Shown: positions 33,654 to 40,794 of the stretch, piece after piece
Position numbering within the stretch: the first letter of the stretch is position 1
Layout: each line of letters begins with the position of its first letter
From: PGYR01 sp046290495
Lineage (GTDB): Bacteria > Bacteroidota > Ignavibacteria > Kapaibacteriales > UBA2268
Direction of reading: 5' to 3'
Assembly (NCBI GenBank): GCA_046290495.1
Contig: JBKAGT010000006.1
Span: forward strand, 248,001 to 312,000
Length of the DNA stretch: 64,000 bases
Notes under the pieces: generated by a model
What the model was told of the DNA's origin: nothing
Databases searched by the model: none
The model's input: only the letters and a program-made list of their open reading frames with translations
Made by a program: the position numbers and the translations under genes

Positions 33654-34233
33654 TTGAATCTCCTTTTTTTCCTTTAATTAAAAACGCTCCAATAGCCATA
33701 ATTACCGATAATGATAGTACATAAGTACCAGCAGCAGGGTATGAGTGTGCATGGAAGTTCAATAACCATTTAGAACCAAAGAGAGGCGGTTGATACACCA
33801 TGCCAGGCACTTTTATAGGTGCCATTGGATCCAAATTATGTCCATAATCATAGAGCCATAAGTAGAAATCATAAATTCCTAGTATACCCAATATTGACAT
33901 TATTATTATCCATGCTAATATTAACTTTTTGTTCCCTACTATGCCAAACAGTATACCTATTATAGCCATAGCTATTATAATATAAGGGAAATATTGTAAT
34001 TCTGCAATCGAATCCGGTTCTATTTTTTGCATGCCAATATAGTGATTCAATATGTTCACATTCTGAAGGGTAGCTTCGTCATCACCAGTTACTTGGTTCA
34101 CCCAAATATACATATTTATGCCTTCTGGGAACTGAGGAGCATCTAAGCTAATTCTCCATAGTGGGAATAAGAATATAAGTAGCAGCAAAGCTGAACCGAT
34201 TATCATCAATATGCGAGATTTATTGTTTTTCAT
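33637..34233 (-). CDS. Conserved nos-cluster integral membrane protein
   Basis: The 198-residue protein has four hydrophobic helices (about 8-27, 82-102, 106-130 and 167-187). A long periplasmic loop after helix 1 (PQFPEGINMYIWVNQVTG) and another after helix 3 contain several His and Trp residues (YGHNLDPMAPIKVPG, FHAHSYPAAGTY). It lies between nosZ and nosL, where clade II nos clusters of Bacteroidota carry similar membrane proteins of unknown role. His/Met-rich loops suggest copper or electron transfer to NosZ; that is inference. It is separated from nosZ by 72 bases holding a strong hairpin. Confidence 0.8.
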   Translation of the reverse strand: MKNNKSRILMIIGSALLLLIFLFPLWRISLDAPQFPEGINMYIWVNQVTGDDEATLQNVNILNHYIGMQKIEPDSIAELQYFPYIIIAMAIIGILFGIVGNKKLILAWIIIMSILGILGIYDFYLWLYDYGHNLDPMAPIKVPGMVYQPPLFGSKWLLNFHAHSYPAAGTYVLSLSVIMAIGAFLIKGKKGDSNEKAA

Positions 34234-34252
34234 TTTTTTGCCTTCTTATTTA

Positions 34253-34282
34253 CTTAGCCCCCAGCTAAATTTGGGGGCTAAG
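34253..34282 (-). promoter_or_regulatory. Strong non-terminator hairpin between nosZ and downstream nos genes
   Basis: An 11-bp perfect stem CTTAGCCCCCA/TGGGGGCTAAG (34253-34263 with 34272-34282) with an 8-base loop begins 24 bases after the nosZ stop. No T tract follows on the minus strand, so transcription should continue. Such hairpins protect the 3' end of an abundant message, which would let NosZ be made in excess over the maturation proteins. Confidence 0.65.
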
Positions 34283-34305
34283 AAATAATTTTAATTCAAA
34301 TTTAA

Positions 34306-36282
34306 TTACTCGTCGTCTTCGCCTAAGCCCCAGCTTAGCTCAACAATAGTATTAGCAGGGTGTACTCTTACGTAGCCTTGCATCTCTTGGTGAAGAGCTG
34401 AACAGAAGTCAGTACAGTATATTGGAACAACTCCAACATCTTTTGGTTCCCATTTTAGAGTCTCAGTCTGTCCAGGCATAATCAGTAGCTCAGCAGTTCT
34501 TGCACCTTTTATAGCAAATCCATGCGGAACGTCCCAATCTTGCTCTAAGTTAGTAACGTGGAAGTAAACTTCGTCACCTACTTTGATTCCTTCAATCCAA
34601 TCTGGAGCAAAGTGTGAACGGATTGTAGTCATATATACATGTACTTCGTTTCCGTTTCTTTCTACTCTTGTGTCTGCTTCATTTTTTGTTACATGAGCAT
34701 GTTCGTTTTCATCCAGTTTATAGTATTTCAGAGATTTATCTTTGATTACATCAGCTTTAATTGCTTGAGCATAGTGTGGCTCACCAATAGTTGGGAAATC
34801 AAGAATAAGCTCCATTTTGTCACCAGAAATATCATACAACTGTGCTGAGTGAGCTAATTCTGGTCCAGTTGGCAAATATCTATCCTTAGTGATTTTATTC
34901 AATGACACTAGGTATTTACCCCATGGCTTACGTGAGTCACCACCAGGTATCATCAAGTGACCAACAGAGTAGTAACTTGGGATTCTATCAACTACTTCCC
35001 AAGTACCTAATTTCCACTTAACAACCTCAGATGAGATAAAGAAAGTAGTGTAAGCGTATCCATTTCCATCGAACTCAGTGTGCAATGGACCTAATCCTGG
35101 TTTTTCTACTACACCAGCTACAACTTCATCATATTTAAGAACTGGAATACCATCAATTTCTTTCTCGAATGATTTGTTTTCAATTGCTTTCATCATTTTA
35201 GTGTAAGAGTGAACAGTCAAATCAGCAGACAATTTACCGTTACCTACAATATACTCACCAGTAGGATCAACATCAACACCGTGAGGCGATTTTGGAGTTG
35301 GTAAGTAATAAATCAAACCTGGACATTCTTCTGGTATTAATACTCTTACAGACTTTTCTCTTTTACTTACCGCTGTGTGTGTTTTTTCGCTATACTCATT
35401 GTTTAGGTAATTAGCAGGCATCTCACGGAACTTACCTTCTTTTAGGTATTCCTGTGCTTTTTTCCAGTTAACTGCTGCAATGAAATCTTTGTCATTTTGA
35501 GAAGCGTTAACTTCTTTCATTGTGTATGCTTGCTCAGTGTTGTAAGTAGTAAAGAACATCCAACCATGAGAAGGTCCTTTACCAGCATGAGCTAAATCAT
35601 AATCATAACCCGGCACTAAGATTTGGAAATCAATAGTCATGTCGCCATGCTCATCATCACCAACACTTACGAAAGTCAATGAACCTTGGAATTTTTCTTT
35701 ATAGTCTTTTATTGACACATCAGTTTCAGTAATTGGAACACTAAATCTTGTACCAGCTACTACATACTCTGAGTTTTGAGTAGTAAATGGTGAAGAGTGG
35801 TTACCAGCACTGTTAGGTATTTCAATGATTTCAGTAGTCTCAAATGACTTCAAGTCAATCTTCGCAATACGTGGAGTATTATTACCATTAATAAATATGA
35901 ATCTACCATCAGGCACACCATCAGTTTGTGATAGTTCTGGGTGATGGGCATCATCCCAAGGTACAAAACCATGGCTTGTTTCTAACAAGGGCTTAGTTTC
36001 TTCATTAAAGCCATAACCTTTTTCTCCATCTACTGAGAATACTGGGATCACTTTAAAAAGACGCCCAGAAGGCAAACCGTAAACTGAAATTTGACCACTA
36101 AAGCCACCAGACATAAACGCGTAGAACTCATCGTGCTCACCTGGAGCAACGTACACCTTTTCTGCAGCATTGGAACCAATCATTCCTTTATTGCCGCCAC
36201 CGCCGTTTTCTTCTTTACTTTCGCAACCCATCATGCCAAGTGACACAACAAATGCTAGTAAAATAAATAGTTTCGTTTTCAT
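34306..36282 (-). CDS. nosZ: Nitrous oxide reductase, clade II, lipoprotein type
   Basis: The 658-residue enzyme reduces N2O to N2 as the last step of denitrification. It has a Sec-type lipoprotein signal (MMGC, Cys20) instead of a Tat signal, which with the cluster content marks clade II. The CuZ beta-propeller His ligands start at DDAHHPE (His113, His114). The C-terminal cupredoxin domain has the CuA motif CTDFCSALHQEM with Cys623, Cys627, His631 and Met634, plus the upstream HGFAIKG His. Residues 21-40 are a Gly-rich linker from the lipid anchor. It is preceded by a cytochrome c gene (27-base gap), its probable electron donor. Confidence 0.97.
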   Translation of the reverse strand: MKTKLFILLAFVVSLGMMGCESKEENGGGGNKGMIGSNAAEKVYVAPGEHDEFYAFMSGGFSGQISVYGLPSGRLFKVIPVFSVDGEKGYGFNEETKPLLETSHGFVPWDDAHHPELSQTDGVPDGRFIFINGNNTPRIAKIDLKSFETTEIIEIPNSAGNHSSPFTTQNSEYVVAGTRFSVPITETDVSIKDYKEKFQGSLTFVSVGDDEHGDMTIDFQILVPGYDYDLAHAGKGPSHGWMFFTTYNTEQAYTMKEVNASQNDKDFIAAVNWKKAQEYLKEGKFREMPANYLNNEYSEKTHTAVSKREKSVRVLIPEECPGLIYYLPTPKSPHGVDVDPTGEYIVGNGKLSADLTVHSYTKMMKAIENKSFEKEIDGIPVLKYDEVVAGVVEKPGLGPLHTEFDGNGYAYTTFFISSEVVKWKLGTWEVVDRIPSYYSVGHLMIPGGDSRKPWGKYLVSLNKITKDRYLPTGPELAHSAQLYDISGDKMELILDFPTIGEPHYAQAIKADVIKDKSLKYYKLDENEHAHVTKNEADTRVERNGNEVHVYMTTIRSHFAPDWIEGIKVGDEVYFHVTNLEQDWDVPHGFAIKGARTAELLIMPGQTETLKWEPKDVGVVPIYCTDFCSALHQEMQGYVRVHPANTIVELSWGLGEDDE

Positions 36283-36309
36283 CTTATTATCTCCTAAGAT
36301 TGTAAAAAG

Positions 36310-36780
36310 TTATTGATTATCGTAGTTTCTAAAATATTCTAATATTTTTCTGGCTTGGTCTTCAGTAATGTTTTGATTAGCCATAGGTGCAAGATATTCA
36401 GCCAATAATTCTTTAGCTACTGGATCTTCTTTCACCATTTTTTCTGGTGCCATTATCATATTCATAATCCATTCAGGTTTTCTTCTTTCAGTTACATCTG
36501 CAAGAGAAGGACCTACAAATCGTTTATCCATTTTGTGACAAGCACTACAATTAGTTTTGAAAATTTCTTCACCTTCTGTCGCCATAGCCTCATCTATGTC
36601 GCCAAGTGTTACTGATTTTATTGGGCCAACCCCAATGCCATCATCAGATGAACCGCCACTTTGTTCTACAGATTCTACTTTTGCTTCTGATTTCCCTGCC
36701 TCTATTTTAGAGTCGCCTGCTTCTCCACAAGACATAAATAGAAAAGCACTTATTGATGCTATAATTAATAGCTTTTTCAT
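36310..36780 (-). CDS. Lipoprotein cytochrome c of the nos operon
   Basis: The protein starts best at ATG 36780 (156 residues); a GTG at 36786 would overlap the upstream gene. It has a lipoprotein signal (FMSC, Cys18), an acidic Ser/Gly-rich linker to about residue 55, and one class I c-type haem domain with CSACH (Cys78 to His82). Met133 in LAPMANQ is a candidate axial ligand. Anchored in the membrane facing the periplasm, it most likely passes electrons to NosZ. Clade II clusters commonly carry such a monohaem cytochrome. Confidence 0.93.
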   Translation of the reverse strand: MKKLLIIASISAFLFMSCGEAGDSKIEAGKSEAKVESVEQSGGSSDDGIGVGPIKSVTLGDIDEAMATEGEEIFKTNCSACHKMDKRFVGPSLADVTERRKPEWIMNMIMAPEKMVKEDPVAKELLAEYLAPMANQNITEDQARKILEYFRNYDNQ

Positions 36781-36782
36781 AC

Positions 36783-37232
36783 TCACTCCGAAGTATTTAT
36801 TTGTAAATAATTAAAATTTTTATCGTCGATTATTTCTATCACTGAAATCACTGAAAAAACCAATAAAAAAATAGTTTTCAAGATTTCAATTATGTTTACT
36901 ATTGTAACTGGGTTTAAATCAATAATCGATGTATACCAACCGTTCCAAATAACCATATACTCTAGTAAAAAAAGATTTGCGATAATTATATTCTCAAAAC
37001 AAAAAATGTTTTTTCTGCCGCTAATAAAGAGCTTCCAGGCGAAAAGAATAAACTGCATAGAAATAAATCCTGCCGCTAGTTTTAAGTGTAGTTCATTTGA
37101 TTCAACTACATTATTATTCAAGTAACCTATTTCGTACATCAAAACAATTGTGAAATAACTGACTATAATGCCAATACTCACAAAGTATATTGCTGTTCTT
37201 TTCGCGTGATATATTTGATTACTTTTATACAT
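36783..37232 (-). CDS. Unknown four-helix membrane protein in the nos operon
   Basis: The 149-residue protein has four hydrophobic helices (about 13-34, 48-70, 80-102 and 112-135), with a short conserved-looking YMVIWNGWYTSIIDL between helices 3 and 4. It lies between the Rrf2 regulator and the cytochrome c gene, 10 bases after the former and with its stop 2 bases before the latter's ATG, so it is clearly in the operon. No haem, copper or transporter motif stands out, and I do not recognise the family. A role as a quinol-linked or assembly subunit of the N2O pathway is possible but unsupported. Confidence 0.75.
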   Translation of the reverse strand: MYKSNQIYHAKRTAIYFVSIGIIVSYFTIVLMYEIGYLNNNVVESNELHLKLAAGFISMQFILFAWKLFISGRKNIFCFENIIIANLFLLEYMVIWNGWYTSIIDLNPVTIVNIIEILKTIFLLVFSVISVIEIIDDKNFNYLQINTSE

Positions 37233-37242
37233 AAATAATTTT

Positions 37243-37719
37243 TTACTGTTTACTCATTTTTATTAATTCAGCATGATTTACTGTTCTCAATCTCAAACCA
37301 GCTTCTTTCACATTTTCTGCAACTTTACTCAGACTTTCATTTTCAAATAATTTTCTTAACTCAGATTTGTGTTTAATCCAATTGTCATGAAGTGGACAAG
37401 GAGCAGCTGTACCACAACCTGTTAACCCTAAAGCACATTCTTCAAATAATCCTAAGCCATCTATAGCTTCAACTATCTCGATTAGCTTTATTTCGGAAGT
37501 AGAGCGACTAAATTTGACTCCTCCTTTTGGACCTCTGTGCGAAACCAACAGTCCTTTCTGAGTTAGTTGTTGAAGAATCTTTGTTAAAAAATGAGCAGAT
37601 AAATTCAGCTCATCAGCTATATCTTTAATAGAAATGAACTGTACTTTCTCGTGTTCCCTTACTGCCATGAGTATAGAAGCTCGGATACCATAAACACATG
37701 ATTTTGATAATAATGACAT
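37243..37719 (-). CDS. Rrf2 family regulator heading the nos operon, paralog 2
   Basis: The 158-residue winged-helix regulator has the recognition helix LSAHFLTKILQQL (40-52), the wing HRGPKGGVKFSRS and Fe-S cysteines Cys95, Cys102 and Cys108 (CALGLTGC, PCPLH). It closely matches the orphan Rrf2 gene at 15075. As the first gene of the nos transcript, it probably controls that operon. NsrR-type members of the family sense NO with this cluster, which would tie N2O reductase expression to NO made during denitrification; oxygen sensing is the alternative. An AT-rich palindrome lies about 80 bases upstream. Confidence 0.92.
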   Translation of the reverse strand: MSLLSKSCVYGIRASILMAVREHEKVQFISIKDIADELNLSAHFLTKILQQLTQKGLLVSHRGPKGGVKFSRSTSEIKLIEIVEAIDGLGLFEECALGLTGCGTAAPCPLHDNWIKHKSELRKLFENESLSKVAENVKEAGLRLRTVNHAELIKMSKQ

Positions 37720-37798
37720 AGGAAACCTTTTTATAAAATATTAAAGACTCTTTTGTCCTAAATTATGACTTCGAAAATTAACTTCCAAATAAATTCTA

Positions 37799-37827
37799 AA
37801 ATTTTTGAAAGTTTTTTCTAAAAATTT
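37799..37827. promoter_or_regulatory. AT-rich palindrome upstream of the nos operon
   Basis: Perfect 8-bp arms AAATTTTT and AAAAATTT (37799-37806 and 37820-37827) flank 13 bases. Position between the divergent nos operon and the lipoprotein gene would suit an operator, but the arms are pure A/T in AT-rich DNA. No FNR-type TTGAT-N4-ATCAA site was seen. Confidence 0.25.
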
Positions 37828-37885
37828 ATCTCTTCGAACCTTATTATATTTTATTCGTTTCATTTACTATATTGTATAACCAAAA

Positions 37886-38434
37886 ATGAGAAGAATTATG
37901 AAATACTTAATACTAACGATTACGGCATTGTTTATGTTTACAGCTTGTAGTGATGATGATCATCCTGTACACTATGCGTCTGACTATACCACATTTGTTT
38001 ATACTGTCGACGCAGCAAGTTGGAATGAATATTCTGATGCACCGGGATATTTTGCTACTATTAATGCTCCTGAGATTAATTATGATATCTTGGATTATGG
38101 TTACTTTTTAACTTACTTGAACATTGGCTCCGAAAGAGACCCCAATTATATCGAGTTACCCCAAACACAGGTATACACTGATGAGAATGGAATTACATAT
38201 TCTATTGAATTAGTTCCAAGTTATAGTTTTGAGAAAGTAACAATTGAGTATTTTGACACTCATCCGGACGGAGTGATATTCCCACAATTTGACTACTCAT
38301 TCAGAACAGTAATTATCAGTGAGCCATATATTATAAATGGAATAAAATCTGGTGAGATAAATACTGACTATGAGTCTGTGGTAAATGAAATGCAGAAAAA
38401 TAATATAGAAGTAAATACAATAGATTATCAATAA
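37886..38434 (+). CDS. Hypothetical lipoprotein
   Basis: The 182-residue protein has a type II signal peptide ending FTAC (Cys21), then an acidic stretch (SDDDHP). The mature domain is rich in Tyr and Asp with beta-strand patterns (TTFVYTVDAASWNEY, YFLTYLNIG, GITYSIELVPSYSFEKVTIEYFD). ATG at 37898 is an alternative start that leaves a normal signal peptide. Similar small lipoproteins of unknown function are frequent in Bacteroidota; I cannot name the family. Its TAA overlaps the ATG of murQ by one base (TAATG), so the two are translationally coupled. Confidence 0.8.
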   Translation: MRRIMKYLILTITALFMFTACSDDDHPVHYASDYTTFVYTVDAASWNEYSDAPGYFATINAPEINYDILDYGYFLTYLNIGSERDPNYIELPQTQVYTDENGITYSIELVPSYSFEKVTIEYFDTHPDGVIFPQFDYSFRTVIISEPYIINGIKSGEINTDYESVVNEMQKNNIEVNTIDYQ

Positions 38435-39357
38435 TGCCTGAATCTGAACTATTCAAAGAGATAAGCTCATTGGCTACGGAGCAATTAAATCCAAATTCTA
38501 AGGATATTGATATTTCTGATACAGAAACAATTGTTAGAATTATCAATGCTGAGGACAAGAAAGTAGCTGAAGCTGTAGAAAAAGAAATACCAAATATTTC
38601 GCTAGCAGTCGATGGAATAGTTAAAAGATTTCAGAAAGGTGGAAGACTCTTTTACTTTGGAGCAGGTACCTCCGGTAGACTGGGAATATTAGATGCATCA
38701 GAATGTCCACCCACATTTGGTACTGAACACGAGTTAGTACAAGGCAAAATAGCCGGTGGCAAAGAAGCAGTATTTGTAGCTCAGGAGGGAGCAGAAGATG
38801 ACCCTCAGAACGGAGTTAAAGAAGTCGTTAATTCTGGACTTACTGAGAATGACATAGCAAGTGGACTTGCTGCATCGGGTAGAACCCCTTACGTATTAGG
38901 TGCACTACAGAAGGCAAACGAAATAGGCTGCTTAACAATATTGGTTACTACTGCAGGCCATGAAAAAATTGAATCACTTGATGTTAACCCTGATATAGTA
39001 ATATCTCCAAACGTAGGTCCTGAAGTTGTAGCTGGTTCAACAAGAATGAAGTCCGGTACAGCTCAGAAAATGGTATTGAACATGCTAACATCTGCTGCTA
39101 TGATTAGAATGGGTAAGACTTATGGTAATGTAATGGTCGATCTGAAGCAATCAAACTCTAAGTTAGTTGAACGCTCTAAAAAAATCATTATGAGTATTTG
39201 CGATGTTAATTATGATGAAGCATCAGACTTACTAGAAAGTAGTGGCAATCATGTAAAAACTGCAATTGTTATGAGTTTAGCAAATTGTGACAGAAGCGAA
39301 GCAAAAGAAAGACTGAACAGAAATAATGGCTTTATTAAAAAAGCTATTTTGGGTTAA
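38434..39357 (+). CDS. murQ: N-acetylmuramic acid 6-phosphate etherase
   Basis: The 307-residue SIS-domain enzyme cleaves the lactyl ether of MurNAc-6-phosphate to give GlcNAc-6-phosphate and lactate during cell-wall recycling. GAGTSGRLGILDASECPPTFG (76-96) is the phosphosugar-binding and catalytic segment, with the conserved Glu90. ISPNVGPEVVAGSTRMKSGTAQKM (about 190-213) is the second family signature, and the C-terminal helical domain is complete. Preceding it is a small lipoprotein gene with a one-base overlap. No murein permease or kinase gene is adjacent. Confidence 0.96.
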   Translation: MPESELFKEISSLATEQLNPNSKDIDISDTETIVRIINAEDKKVAEAVEKEIPNISLAVDGIVKRFQKGGRLFYFGAGTSGRLGILDASECPPTFGTEHELVQGKIAGGKEAVFVAQEGAEDDPQNGVKEVVNSGLTENDIASGLAASGRTPYVLGALQKANEIGCLTILVTTAGHEKIESLDVNPDIVISPNVGPEVVAGSTRMKSGTAQKMVLNMLTSAAMIRMGKTYGNVMVDLKQSNSKLVERSKKIIMSICDVNYDEASDLLESSGNHVKTAIVMSLANCDRSEAKERLNRNNGFIKKAILG

Positions 39358-39371
39358 ACTGTGGGGAATGA

Positions 39372-39869
39372 ATGAGTAGTTTTAAGCTTAGACCAAGATT
39401 CAGAAAGATTAGTAAAGGTACTGTAGAAGAACACAGAATTCACTTCCAAAAGTTGATAGATTCGACCAATGACTTTAATGGTACAGTTGCTAGTTCAATG
39501 GTGAAGTTCCGAATTGCTGAGAAAGATAATCATTATTGGTCACCAGAGCTTACTCTTATGTTAGAAGAGCATGAGAAAGGTACACTAATAAGAGGCTTGT
39601 ACAGTCCGAAGTCAAGTGTTTGGACATTGTTTGCATTTGCTTATGGTACAGTTGCTATGCTATTAGCTGCCGTATTAATATGGGGTGGGGTAGAATGGCA
39701 AATGAATGATAACACAGACTTAATATACACAGGTGTGCCAGTTTTAATAGGCGTTGCACTAGTTATATATTTGATTGCTCAACTAGGTCAAAAGATTGGA
39801 GCTGAACAAATGTTTGCACTCCATCATTTCTTCGAAGACTCAATAAGAGAAAGAGTTCATATAGAGTAA
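39372..39869 (+). CDS. Hypothetical protein, soluble domain plus two TM helices
   Basis: The 165-residue protein has an N-terminal domain of about 85 residues with beta-strand patterns (FNGTVASSMVKFRIAE, ELTLMLEEHEKGTLIRGLY). Two membrane helices follow (about 86-106 and 115-138), then an amphipathic C-terminus (LHHFFEDSIRERVHIE). Its layout resembles the protein at 55620 in this window (strand-rich start, then two helices), so the two may be distant relatives. I do not recognise the family. It lies 14 bases after murQ and 3 before a methyltransferase gene, forming one operon. Confidence 0.75.
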   Translation: MSSFKLRPRFRKISKGTVEEHRIHFQKLIDSTNDFNGTVASSMVKFRIAEKDNHYWSPELTLMLEEHEKGTLIRGLYSPKSSVWTLFAFAYGTVAMLLAAVLIWGGVEWQMNDNTDLIYTGVPVLIGVALVIYLIAQLGQKIGAEQMFALHHFFEDSIRERVHIE

Positions 39870-39872
39870 AAA

Positions 39873-40685
39873 ATGAATAATATAGAGAAAGACTACAAAG
39901 AGTTAAATAAAAAGGCCTGGAACAACAAAGTGCTTACTCACATGGATTCTGATTTCTATGATATGAAGGGTTTCATGAAAGGAAAGTCTTCATTGAATTC
40001 AATTGAATTAGAATTGCTTGGAGATGTTACTGGAAAATCAGTTCTACATCTACAATGTCATTTTGGTCAAGACTCTATATCGTTATCAAAAATGGGCGCT
40101 AAGGTTACGGGTGCAGATTTATCTGATATAGCAATTGAAGAAGCAAGAAAAATTGCCGACAAAATGAATACAGATACTAGCTTCGTTTGTAGCGATATCT
40201 ATGATTTACCAGACAACCTGAGTAGCGAATTCGATATAGTTTTTACAAGCTATGGAACTATTGGTTGGCTACCTGATTTAGACAAATGGGGAAAAGTAGT
40301 TTCACATTTCCTTAAACCTAATGCTAGATTCATTATAGTAGATTTCCATCCTTTCGTTTGGATGTATGATAATGATTTTAATAAGATAGAATACAGCTAT
40401 TTCAACAGAGAAGCCATAGTAGAGAATGAAACAGGGACCTATGCAGATAGAGAATCAGAAATAGAACAAACTACAGTGGGTTGGAATCACAGTACAAGTG
40501 AATTAATAAACAGCTTAATCAAAAATAATATTCAAATAGAATCATATACTGAATATGATTACTCACCTTATAACTGCTTCAAGGGTATGGTAGAATACTC
40601 ACCTGGAAAATATAGAATAGAAAAATTTGGCGACAAATTGCCACTTGTCTATGGATTAGTAGGCAAAAAAGCTTCAAATTCTTAA
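39873..40685 (+). CDS. Class I SAM-dependent methyltransferase
   Basis: The 270-residue cytoplasmic protein has the SAM-binding motif I SVLHLQCHFGQDSISLSKMG, followed by ADLS (acidic end of strand 2) and SDIYDLP (motif II). FDIVFTSYGTIGWLPDLDKW is the post-motif strand of the methyltransferase-11/25 type. The C-terminal half has WNHS and YDYSPYNCF blocks seen in small-molecule methyltransferases of unknown substrate. It is the last gene of the lipoprotein-murQ-membrane protein operon (3-base gap), but nothing ties it to wall recycling. Confidence 0.88.
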   Translation: MNNIEKDYKELNKKAWNNKVLTHMDSDFYDMKGFMKGKSSLNSIELELLGDVTGKSVLHLQCHFGQDSISLSKMGAKVTGADLSDIAIEEARKIADKMNTDTSFVCSDIYDLPDNLSSEFDIVFTSYGTIGWLPDLDKWGKVVSHFLKPNARFIIVDFHPFVWMYDNDFNKIEYSYFNREAIVENETGTYADRESEIEQTTVGWNHSTSELINSLIKNNIQIESYTEYDYSPYNCFKGMVEYSPGKYRIEKFGDKLPLVYGLVGKKASNS

Positions 40686-40794
40686 AAAAAAACATCATTT
40701 TATGAGACTTTTTTGTCGTTCATCTGTCATTATTAATGTATTTAAAAAATAAATATATTCCAGTCATTAATAATTATAATTTAACGAGGATACT

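Noticed and set aside
37720..37885. FNR/CRP-type site controlling the nos operon
   Set aside because: No TTGAT-N4-ATCAA-like dyad was found. Only an AT-rich palindrome with pure A/T arms is present.
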